In this document: piece after piece, positions 32,470-39,696 of the stretch | Layout of the letters: each line of letters begins with the position of its first letter | How positions within the stretch are numbered: the first letter of the stretch is position 1 | DNA from: CADEED01 sp963842515 | GTDB lineage: Bacteria; Pseudomonadota; Gammaproteobacteria; Steroidobacterales; Steroidobacteraceae | Length of the DNA stretch: 64,000 nucleotides | Direction of reading: 5' to 3' | Assembly (NCBI GenBank): GCA_963842515.1 | Contig: CAWJGO010000001.1 | Location: forward strand, 62,001-126,000 | Notes under the pieces: model-generated | Databases searched by the model: none | What the model was told of the DNA's origin: nothing | Seen by the model: the letters and a program-made list of their open reading frames with translations, nothing else | Position numbers and translations under genes: made by a program

Positions 32470-33318
32470 ATGCCCTGGAAGGTGACGGCGGCGTTCGCGG
32501 CGTGTCTGTTAGGCGCCTGTGCCTCGGCGCCGTCGCCGCCCGACTCGCCACGGCTCGAGCCACCGCGCGACGAGGCCACCGCCGCCGAAATCGGCCGCGT
32601 GCTCGCCGGCGAGCACCGGCTCGCCGAAAACCGTGCGCGCGATGTCCATCGACACCCGCTCGACACCTTGCTCTTCTTCGGCATCAAGCCGGACATGACC
32701 GTTGTCGAAGTGTGGCCGGGTGCCGGTGGCTGGTACACCGAGTTGCTGGCACCGCTGCTGGCGAAACGCGGCAAGTTGTATGCGGCGCAGGTGGCCGCGG
32801 CGCCGGACAACGCCTTCGTCACCGCCAACCTCAAGTCCTTTGCCGACAAACTGGCCTCCCGGCCGGACATCTACGGCAAGGTCGAGGTCACCACGCTGGG
32901 AAACGGTAATGGAGCGATCGCGCCACCAGGCAGCGCCGACCTGGTCGTGACGTTCCGCAATGTGCACAACTGGATGAGCTTGGGGCTGGCGCGCGAGGCT
33001 TTCGCGGCCATGTACGTCGCGCTCAAGCCCGGCGGAATACTCGGCGTGGTGGAACATCGCGGCGACCCGGCCAAACCGCAGGATCCGCGTGCGGCCAGCG
33101 GCTATGTCAACGAGGAATACGCAATCGCGCTCATCGAGGCCGCCGGCTTCGAGCTGGTGGCACGATCGCAGGTCAACGCCAACCCGCGCGATACCAAAGA
33201 TTACGCGCAGGGTGTGTGGACGCTGCCGCCTAACTACCGCTCAGGAAACCGCGAGCGAGCGAAGTACCAGGCAATCGGCGAGAGCGACCGGTTCACACTG
33301 AAGTTCCGCAAGCCGTAG
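32470..33318 (+). CDS. SAM-dependent methyltransferase with lipoprotein signal
   Basis: The 282-residue product starts with a lipoprotein-type signal peptide (TAAFAACLLGACASAP, lipobox Cys about 17). A class I methyltransferase follows, with DMTVVEVWPGAGGWYTELLAPLLAKRGKLYA as the SAM-binding loop, PPGSADLVVTFRNVHNW as motif II and a C-terminal NEEYAIALIEAAGFELVARSQVNANPRDTKDY. This is the COG4798 predicted methyltransferase family, which often has a signal peptide. An exported SAM enzyme is odd because SAM is cytosolic. It may be a binding protein, or the signal may be a membrane anchor. Confidence 0.88.
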   Translation: MPWKVTAAFAACLLGACASAPSPPDSPRLEPPRDEATAAEIGRVLAGEHRLAENRARDVHRHPLDTLLFFGIKPDMTVVEVWPGAGGWYTELLAPLLAKRGKLYAAQVAAAPDNAFVTANLKSFADKLASRPDIYGKVEVTTLGNGNGAIAPPGSADLVVTFRNVHNWMSLGLAREAFAAMYVALKPGGILGVVEHRGDPAKPQDPRAASGYVNEEYAIALIEAAGFELVARSQVNANPRDTKDYAQGVWTLPPNYRSGNRERAKYQAIGESDRFTLKFRKP

Positions 33319-33352
33319 CAACGGACGACGGCGCTTTGCCGGCGTTGTCCGA

Positions 33353-33376
33353 AGTGGCCGTCAGGCCTGGGTAGGC
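33353..33376. repeat. Intergenic motif copy 2 (AGTGGCCGTCAGGCCTGGGT)
   Basis: Second copy of the 24-bp motif at 16682-16705 (22 of 24 bases agree). Here it follows a strong hairpin at about 33321-33350 and contains GGCCT-GGGT-AGGCC. It lies between the convergent methyltransferase and helicase genes. Confidence 0.45.
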
Positions 33377-33377
33377 C

Positions 33378-35468
33378 CTACCACATCTGCTTGAGACGCG
33401 ACGCCACGTCGATGGTGCCAGAGTCGGCAGAAGTCTCGCCGATCTTCACTTCGATGTTCGATCCCTGGAACGTCTGCTCATCGAAGCACTTGACGACCTT
33501 CTCGGTAAGGAAACGGCTACGACCGCCGTAAACATGCCCGTCCGAAGTTTTCGGCTGGCTGGTGATCTGGAACCGCAACGGGATGACGCAGGTGAGCTCA
33601 TTACGGGCGCGGGTCATCGCCACGTACAGCAGCCGGCGTTCTTCCTCGATGAGCTCCGCCTTGCCCGTGGCGAATTCGTTCGGAAAGCTGCCGTCGACCA
33701 CATTGAGAATGTAGACGTTGTCCCATTCCATGCCCTTGGCGGAGTGCACGGTGGAGATCACCAGATAGTCCTCGTCCATCATCGGCTGCCCGGCCAGATC
33801 GCTGGTGGCATGCGGTGGATCCAGCGTGAGCTCAGTGACGAAGCGCTCACGCGTCTGGTACTGCGAAGAGAGCAGCTCCAGCTGGTCGAGATCGCCGATG
33901 CGCATGTGCACGTGCTCATAGAGCCGTTCCATGTGTGGCTTGTACCACTCGCGCACCAGGTGGATCTGGCCACGCCATTCGCGATTTGGATCGCCCAAGG
34001 CCGCGACCAGCTCGTTGAATTTTCTCCACGCTCCGCGTGCGTCGACCGGCGGCTCGAATTTTTCGAACGAGCTCCATTGGTAGTTGCTGGCGACGAAGTG
34101 ATCGAGTGCGCGCTTGGCGTTCGCCGGGCCCATGCCGGGCATGAACTGCAGCACGCGGAACGCGGCCGGCTGGTTGTAAGGGTTGTCCGCCCAGCGCAGC
34201 ACCGCCAGAAGGTCCTTGACGTGTGATGCCTCGAGAAACTTGAGGCCGCCGTATTTGACGAAAGGAATCTTGCGTTTCGCGAGCTCGATTTCGAGTACGT
34301 CGCTGTGCGAGCCGGTGCGGAACAATACCGCCTGACGCTTCAGCGGAATCCCGGCCTCGCGCGAGGCGAGCACGCGCGTGCAGATGAATTCGGCCTGCGT
34401 CGGCAGATCGTCGACGGTCACCATCTTGGGCCGTGGGCCCTGCCCGCGCATCGACAGCAGATGCTTGCGGTATTGCCGCGGGGCATCGGCCATGAGCGCG
34501 TTGGCCGAATCGAGGATGCTCTGGCTCGAACGGAAGTTCTGCGCCAGCGTGACCACTTCGGCCTTGGGCCGGAAACGGTCGGGAAATCCGAGAATGTTCT
34601 CGACCGCGGCGGCGCGGAACGAGTAGATAGCCTGTGCGTCGTCGCCCACCACCGTGACGCCCTGGCCGTCGGGCTTGAGCGCCATGAGGATGTCGCCCTG
34701 CAGCTTGTTGGTGTCCTGGTATTCATCGACGAGCACGTGATCGAAATGCGCCGCCACGGACTTGGCAATGCGCTCTTCGCTCATCATGGCGTGCCAATAG
34801 AGCAGCAGGTCGTCGAAATCGAGCACCCGGTATTGCGACTTGCTTTCGACGTAGCCCCTCAGCAGCTTGCCGATGTCCTCTTCGAAGTGCGAGCACCACG
34901 AATACTGCGTATCGAGCGTTTCCTTGAGCGACTTCTGCGTATTCACGCGATACGAATAAATCGCAAGGCAGGTGTCTTTGCGCGGGAAGCGCTGGCCCTT
35001 GCCGGAAAAGCCGAGCTCGGTGCGCACGGTGTCGACCAGGTCGGCCGAGTCGGAGCGATCGAGCACGCTGAACGCCGGGTCGAGCCCCACGTGTTTGGCG
35101 TAGTGACGCAACAGCCGGTTGCCGATGGAGTGGAACGTGCCGGCCCAGGTGAGCCGCTGGGAAATCGCGGAAGCCTTGCTGCCGAGCTTGTCGTCGAAGG
35201 CTTCGCGCATGATTTCATTCGCGCGCCGTTTCATCTCGATGGACGCGCGGCGCGTGAAGGTGAGCATGAGAATGCGCGCCGGATCGACCCCGCTCATTGC
35301 GAGATGCGCCACGCGGTGTGCGAGCGTGTTGGTTTTGCCCGTGCCCGCGCCGGCGACGATCAGCAAGGGACCCGCGCGAAAACCCTTCCCGCCCGGAAGA
35401 GGCTCACCGTAGGTCACCGCCTTGCGTTGCGGAGCGTTCAGACTTCCGAGTTGTTCGGCCGTAGGCAT
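33378..35468 (-). CDS. UvrD/Rep-family superfamily I DNA helicase
   Basis: The 696-residue product is a superfamily IA helicase. It has the Q-motif region LNAPQRKAVTYGEPLPGG, Walker A GAGTGKT (40-46), motif Ia (ARILMLTFTRRASIEMKRRA), Walker B VDEYQDTN, motif III (VVGDDAQAIYSFRAA), motif IV (LAQNFRS) and motif VI (VAMTRARNELTCV). It unwinds DNA 3'->5' with ATP. It is shorter than UvrD and closest to Rep/PcrA-like helicases; the usual C-terminal basic tail is replaced by a distinct ~40-residue end. The ATG at 35468 has no ribosome site. A TATATT sits 9 bases upstream, so the mRNA may be leaderless. Confidence 0.95.
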   Translation of the reverse strand: MPTAEQLGSLNAPQRKAVTYGEPLPGGKGFRAGPLLIVAGAGTGKTNTLAHRVAHLAMSGVDPARILMLTFTRRASIEMKRRANEIMREAFDDKLGSKASAISQRLTWAGTFHSIGNRLLRHYAKHVGLDPAFSVLDRSDSADLVDTVRTELGFSGKGQRFPRKDTCLAIYSYRVNTQKSLKETLDTQYSWCSHFEEDIGKLLRGYVESKSQYRVLDFDDLLLYWHAMMSEERIAKSVAAHFDHVLVDEYQDTNKLQGDILMALKPDGQGVTVVGDDAQAIYSFRAAAVENILGFPDRFRPKAEVVTLAQNFRSSQSILDSANALMADAPRQYRKHLLSMRGQGPRPKMVTVDDLPTQAEFICTRVLASREAGIPLKRQAVLFRTGSHSDVLEIELAKRKIPFVKYGGLKFLEASHVKDLLAVLRWADNPYNQPAAFRVLQFMPGMGPANAKRALDHFVASNYQWSSFEKFEPPVDARGAWRKFNELVAALGDPNREWRGQIHLVREWYKPHMERLYEHVHMRIGDLDQLELLSSQYQTRERFVTELTLDPPHATSDLAGQPMMDEDYLVISTVHSAKGMEWDNVYILNVVDGSFPNEFATGKAELIEEERRLLYVAMTRARNELTCVIPLRFQITSQPKTSDGHVYGGRSRFLTEKVVKCFDEQTFQGSNIEVKIGETSADSGTIDVASRLKQMW

Positions 35469-35758
35469 CAATACAACAATATATGAAAGGCAGTTGGATT
35501 TAGGCCCAACTCCCTGAGAGCCGTGACGGACGTCACGCCCGTATCCTGCGGGAATGTGACGCCTTTTTGATCTAGATTCGCGCCCGCGAATGGATTGCTG
35601 GCGCCTCGTCGCGATTATGAGCGCGGGCCGTCGGCCGGTACAAGCAGCGCGTCGATTGTTGCAGGGACGCGTCGTGCGTTTCAAACAACTCGTCGGCACC
35701 CGCGGGATTAGTTTGACTACTCTCGGGCTCGCGTTCGCCAAGCAGGTACACTCGCGCG

Positions 35759-36283
35759 ATGCTGTTCGAGCGGAAGAAAATCTTCGACGGGCGCGTCATC
35801 CAGGTGAGCGTCGATACCGTAGACCTTCCCAATGGCATACGCCTGCCGCTGGAAATCGTGCGCCACCCGGGAGGTGCCGCGGCGGTAGCCATCGATGCCG
35901 ACAATCGAGTGTGCCTGCTGCGTCAGTATCGACATGCGGCAGGCGGTTACATCTACGAGCTTCCCGCCGGCAAGCTCGAGCCGGACGAGGCGCCGGAGAT
36001 CACCGTGCAACGGGAGCTTGCCGAAGAAGCGGCGGTGTCGGCCACGCACTGGGAATCGCTCGGCACCTATTTCAGTTCGCCCGGCGTGTTCACCGAAATC
36101 ATCCACCTGTACCTCGCCACGCAACTTTCGCCCGCCACCGCCGGTCCCGAATCAGGCGAGGTCTTCGAGGTGGAGTGGTGGCCACTCGAGCAGGCCGTCG
36201 AAAAAGCGCTCAACGGAGAGCTAGCCGACGCGAAGACAATCATCGGGATACTGCGGGCTGCGTCACGCCAAAAAATTGCGTGA
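35759..36283 (+). CDS. NUDIX hydrolase (ADP-ribose pyrophosphatase-like)
   Basis: The 174-residue product has the NUDIX box in GKLEPDE...RELAEEA (about 75-97, matching Gx5Ex7REUxEExGU with Ala for the last Gly). It is set in an ADP-ribose-pyrophosphatase-like frame (FDGRVIQVSVDTVDLPNGIRLPLEIVRHPGGAAAVAI, LRQYRHAAGGYIYELPAGKLEPDE, TYFSSPGVFTEIIHLYLA). It probably hydrolyses ADP-ribose or a related nucleoside diphosphate. An ADP-ribosylglycohydrolase-containing protein lies at 44371-45921. Confidence 0.92.
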   Translation: MLFERKKIFDGRVIQVSVDTVDLPNGIRLPLEIVRHPGGAAAVAIDADNRVCLLRQYRHAAGGYIYELPAGKLEPDEAPEITVQRELAEEAAVSATHWESLGTYFSSPGVFTEIIHLYLATQLSPATAGPESGEVFEVEWWPLEQAVEKALNGELADAKTIIGILRAASRQKIA

Positions 36284-36367
36284 AACGGCTCACAGCATGC
36301 GATTTGTGGTGGCCGGAATGGTCACTATGTCAAACAATGGAGTTTGCGCCTCGGTCATACTTCAGGC

Positions 36368-36733
36368 GTGACAGAAGACGATTCAAACGACAAACCGCCA
36401 CAGGCGGCCAACCGGCGCCGTGTATCTCAGATCGTCCATGACGATCGTGGTAACGCGCGTGTGGAGTGGATCGACGCGGGCCGTGCAGGAGTGGCACTCG
36501 AACGCGCGCCGCTGACCGTCGAACCGACGCCGGCACGTGGGGAAAACGGCAAGCTGACAGTCGAACGCAAACGCGCCGCGGGTTTCGATCCGTACGCTCG
36601 TGTCGGTGCCGCGCACATTCCCGAGCCGAAGAAACCTCAGAGCAAGCGCGATCTGCGCAAGCTCGGCGAGTGGATCAAGCTCAAACGCGAGCTTGAAACC
36701 CGCAAATCCGAAGACGACCTCGACGTGGAATAG
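36368..36733 (+). CDS. Small charged protein of unknown function
   Basis: The 121-residue product is highly charged and contains DDRGNARVEWIDAG, ERKRAAGFDPYAR and a lysine/arginine/glutamate helix at the end (KSKRDLRKLGEWIKLKRELETRKSEDDLD), probably a coiled coil. The start is uncertain (GTG 36368 with VTEDDSNDK; TTG 36344 would be longer). I recognise no family. It follows the NUDIX gene by 84 bp and may be in the same transcript. Confidence 0.6.
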   Translation: MTEDDSNDKPPQAANRRRVSQIVHDDRGNARVEWIDAGRAGVALERAPLTVEPTPARGENGKLTVERKRAAGFDPYARVGAAHIPEPKKPQSKRDLRKLGEWIKLKRELETRKSEDDLDVE

Positions 36734-36794
36734 GACGTTGCTGCGGCGGGCGATCGCCACGGCACTCTGTAAGAAACGCCAGGACTCGCAAGGT

Positions 36795-37454
36795 TCAGGC
36801 GTAACGCTCGATGTGGCGCAGCTTGCGGACATTCCCCCATCGATAGAAACGCCGCAGCTCCGCGAGCAAGTCACGCGTGACTCCGTACCGCTTTCGTTCC
36901 AGCAACGCGCCGACGTGCCGGCAGAAACGCGCGGCATAGCTGGAGGCGGTGTGATACAGACCGATGCGGCCGGCGGCGGCCACTGCGTCGACGTGCGCGC
37001 GCTCGAACAGCGCACGATGCAACTCGCGCGGAAAGCGGCCATCGCCCTGCGCGCGCAGTAACCACGCGCACAGCACGTACTTATCCACCTCGGCCTGCAA
37101 CTCGAGCTCGAGCAGCGTTACCGGCTTGTCGTGCCCGGTGTTCCAGGCGACGTAGACGAAATGGCTGACGCCTTCGGCGGCGGTCAGGTAGTCGGCGAGG
37201 TTCTCGTGCGTCAGGCCAGCAAATGGATCGCTTTGCGCCAGCCGCTGGAGCACGGCGGCGTCGATATACAGCGCCATCGACAGGGTGTCGCCGTCCTCCG
37301 CCACGATGAGCTGCTCGTCGCTCGAGCGCGCTTCGCCGATGCTTCTGAGCTCGGCGCGTGTGATGAGGTATTCGCGCACGTCCGGCGTCGCCGGCAGGTC
37401 GTAGATTTCGGCCAGTGCACTCTGCAGCGATGCGAGCGTGGTGGCGCCAGCCAT
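36795..37454 (-). CDS. Unknown protein, second of an overlapping pair
   Basis: The 219-residue soluble protein is mostly helical and has conserved-looking features (SLQSALAEIYDLPATPDVREYLITR, HFVYVAWNTGHDKPVTLLELELQAEVDKYVLCAW). Its ATG overlaps the stop of the upstream gene by one base (TGATG type), so the two are translationally coupled. I do not recognise the family with confidence. The central VTLLELELQAEVDKY wording has acidic residues that could bind metal. Confidence 0.72.
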   Translation of the reverse strand: MAGATTLASLQSALAEIYDLPATPDVREYLITRAELRSIGEARSSDEQLIVAEDGDTLSMALYIDAAVLQRLAQSDPFAGLTHENLADYLTAAEGVSHFVYVAWNTGHDKPVTLLELELQAEVDKYVLCAWLLRAQGDGRFPRELHRALFERAHVDAVAAAGRIGLYHTASSYAARFCRHVGALLERKRYGVTRDLLAELRRFYRWGNVRKLRHIERYA

Positions 37455-38083
37455 CAGTTGACGAGCGCGCTGCGCGCGGCAGGCGCAGGCTCGACGCCGA
37501 GCTTGCGCAGTAGCTGGCGCGAGCGCTCGCTCCCGGTCTTCACCCAGAGCTCGTACAGCCGCAGCCGATCCTGATCAGAGTGCTGATAGGCGGTTTCGCT
37601 GATTTCATTGAGCGCGTCGACCATGGGCTGAAACTTCGCGGCGAGCTCGGCGAACACCTGGCGCATGGTTCGGGCTCGTGTCGAGGGGCAGCTTTCGGCC
37701 AGTGCACCGTAGGCCTGGCCGCCCATTGCTATGTGGTAGTCGACATCGACCAGCTTGCGTGCGAACCCCTGCGAAAAGAATCCGGCAATGAACAGCGACA
37801 CATCACCCAGGCGCTGCAGGCCACGGAACCTGGCTTCCTGCGTGGGCGCCTCGAGCGCCTCACCCAACATCAGCGCCAGTGGCTTGAGCCTCTTGCGCGA
37901 ATCGTGGCGCGCCTCGTTGTGGGGATGGCGCTCGTAGAGCGCGTCGGCGTCGGAAAACAGCGTCAGGACGTTCACCACATAGTGCTCGGTCTCGCCCTCG
38001 ACCGCCACGCGTTGATGCGACAGCGCGTCGTGCAACGCGTCCCGGAAAAACTCTTTCAGACTTGCAACCGGCTGGATGGTCAT
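37454..38083 (-). CDS. Unknown helical protein, first of an overlapping pair
   Basis: The 209-residue product is predicted all-helical and has the conserved-looking ALSHQRVAVEGETEHYVVNVLTLF, RHPHNEARHDSRKRLKPLALMLGEAL and FIAGFFSQGFARKLVDVDYHIAMGG. The wording is of a real cytosolic protein, but I cannot assign a family. Its stop overlaps the downstream gene start. A strong hairpin-rich gap lies upstream (38084-38266). Confidence 0.75.
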   Translation of the reverse strand: MTIQPVASLKEFFRDALHDALSHQRVAVEGETEHYVVNVLTLFSDADALYERHPHNEARHDSRKRLKPLALMLGEALEAPTQEARFRGLQRLGDVSLFIAGFFSQGFARKLVDVDYHIAMGGQAYGALAESCPSTRARTMRQVFAELAAKFQPMVDALNEISETAYQHSDQDRLRLYELWVKTGSERSRQLLRKLGVEPAPAARSALVN

Positions 38084-38156
38084 TGTTCACCCCGATCGAT
38101 TGACGTTCATTCAATTCATCGGCGCCCGACGCCTGTCAGTTGAGCGCGTTGCGAGA

Positions 38157-38195
38157 GCGGGTTCCGTGACGCAGGAGCCGTTTTCACGAACCCGC
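38157..38195. repeat. Bulged 12-bp inverted repeat in the gap upstream of the unknown pair
   Basis: GCGGGTTCCGTGA and TCACGAACCCGC pair with one bulged base around a 14-base loop. With a second palindrome just downstream it fills most of the gap between the convergent HAD gene end and the unknown pair's start, so it may be a regulatory structure of that pair. Confidence 0.5.
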
Positions 38196-38217
38196 ACGCC
38201 GCCCGCCTGGCAGTCGC

Positions 38218-38257
38218 CGGTGCACAGTGCTAACTACGTGCGGGTGACGGTGCACCG
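38218..38257. repeat. 8-bp inverted repeat upstream of the unknown pair
   Basis: CGGTGCAC (38218-38225) and GTGCACCG (38250-38257) are exact inverted copies 24 bases apart, a spacing that would suit a DNA-binding dimer or a hairpin. Confidence 0.4.
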
Positions 38258-38266
38258 TTCACATTT

Positions 38267-38965
38267 TCAGGTGAGCAGTGCGACGAGCCCGGCGAGGTCG
38301 GTGACGCAGGCATCCGGCGCGGGCAACGCGGCGGGCCAAACAACACCACCTCTATTCACCCATACAGTTTGCATGCCAGCGGTGCGCGGGCCTACGACAT
38401 CAGCGTACGGTTCATCGCCTACAAACAGTATTTCCGCAGGCTCCAGCGTCAGTGAGGCGGCTACGCCCGCGTAGGTGCGTGGGTCAGGCTTGGCGCATCC
38501 CAGTGCGCCCGCGTTCAAACTGATTTCAAAATGGTGCGCGAGTCCTATGGTGGTGAGATCGGCATTTCCATTGCTGAGCGTCGCGAGCCTGAAGCGCCGC
38601 TTGAGAGTCTCGAGCGCGGAAATCACCTCGATGTAGGGTTCGAGCTGGTTGCGCGCCGCATGCCAAAGGGCGAATGCCTCGTGCGCCATGTCCCGGTTGT
38701 AACCCACCTCTGCCGCCAGCCGTGCGATGGTTTCGCGCCGCAGGTACGAAAGGTCGTGCGCTTGGTGAGGTTGTTCGCGCAGCAGCGCGGCGCGCATTTC
38801 GAGCACGTCGGCGCTGGTGAATCGTTGGGGAATGCGCGGGTATCGCGCCTCGAGCCAATCGGCGAGAATACGTTCCGCGCGCATCAGCACCGGCTCGATT
38901 TCCCACAGTGTGTTGTCGAGGTCGAAACAGATCGCGCTTACTGCGCCAAGAGCCATGGCGCGCAT
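38267..38965 (-). CDS. HAD-superfamily hydrolase
   Basis: The ~232-residue product is a haloacid-dehalogenase-type phosphatase: motif I CFDLDNTLWE, motif II LSNGNADL, motif III Lys in GALGCAKPDPRTYAG and motif IV EILFVGDEPYADVVG. The C1-type helical cap lies between motifs I and II. Probably a small-molecule phosphatase; substrate unknown. The start is ATG 38965 or 38956; they differ by three residues. It diverges from the GST gene at 38984 with an 18-bp gap. Confidence 0.92.
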   Translation of the reverse strand: MRAMALGAVSAICFDLDNTLWEIEPVLMRAERILADWLEARYPRIPQRFTSADVLEMRAALLREQPHQAHDLSYLRRETIARLAAEVGYNRDMAHEAFALWHAARNQLEPYIEVISALETLKRRFRLATLSNGNADLTTIGLAHHFEISLNAGALGCAKPDPRTYAGVAASLTLEPAEILFVGDEPYADVVGPRTAGMQTVWVNRGGVVWPAALPAPDACVTDLAGLVALLT

Positions 38966-38983
38966 GGTAGCGAGGGAGCTCTC

Positions 38984-39655
38984 GTGAACGAAATGCTGCT
39001 CATCATGGGCAACAAGAATTATTCGTCGTGGTCGCTGCGCCCGTGGATTCTCATGAAACATGTCGGGCTGGCGTTCGCCGAGCGCATCATGCCGCTCGAC
39101 ACCCCGGAATTCGCGCGTGACGTGGCCACGTTGAGCCCGACCCGCCGCGTGCCGGTGCTGCGGCACGGGCCGCTGCTGTTGTGGGATTCGCTCGCCATCT
39201 GCGAATACGTCTGTGAGCTCACCGGCCGCGGCTGGCCGAAGGAACGCGACGCGCGCGCCGTAGCGCGCGCGGCATGCGCCGAAATGCACTCCGGATTCTC
39301 GATTCTGCGCTCACAATGGCCCATGAATGCGCGCGCGACCGATCGGCGAACCGCAGCGAATCCGGAACGTTCGGCGGAAATTGCGCGCGTCGAGCAGCTG
39401 TGGGACGACTGCCGCACGCGCTTCGGCGCGGGTGGTCCCTGGTTGTTTGGGTCTTACAGCGCCGCCGACGCAATGTATGCGCCCATCGTGCTGCGCCTGC
39501 GCACCTACGGCGCGCGGGTACGCGAATCCACCGCGGCGTACATGGCCACCGTACTGGCCGACGCGCACATGCGTGACTGGCTTGCGGCGGCAGCAGCCGA
39601 AAGCTGGAGCCTCGATGCATCCGAGATCGGACGCCAGGTTTCCCAGAACAATTAA
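38984..39655 (+). CDS. Glutathione S-transferase
   Basis: The 223-residue product has the N-domain text MGNKNYSSWSLRPWILMKHVGLAF and LWDSLAICEYVCELTG, with the catalytic Ser/Tyr in NKNYSSWS, and a helical C-domain. The wording matches the bacterial YliJ/maiA-like GST group with NYSSWSLRPW. It starts at GTG 38984 with GAGGGAG at good distance; it diverges from the HAD gene and precedes the S9 peptidase by 41 bp. Confidence 0.92.
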   Translation: MNEMLLIMGNKNYSSWSLRPWILMKHVGLAFAERIMPLDTPEFARDVATLSPTRRVPVLRHGPLLLWDSLAICEYVCELTGRGWPKERDARAVARAACAEMHSGFSILRSQWPMNARATDRRTAANPERSAEIARVEQLWDDCRTRFGAGGPWLFGSYSAADAMYAPIVLRLRTYGARVRESTAAYMATVLADAHMRDWLAAAAAESWSLDASEIGRQVSQNN

Positions 39656-39696
39656 ACGACCGCACTTAGACGACGAAACCCAAGTTGGAGATCTCC

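Noticed and set aside
35469..35758. Gap between the helicase and NUDIX genes, checked for a small RNA or tRNA
   Set aside because: No cloverleaf, T-arm motif or terminator found; a TATATT near the helicase start is the only notable signal and its -35 is poor.
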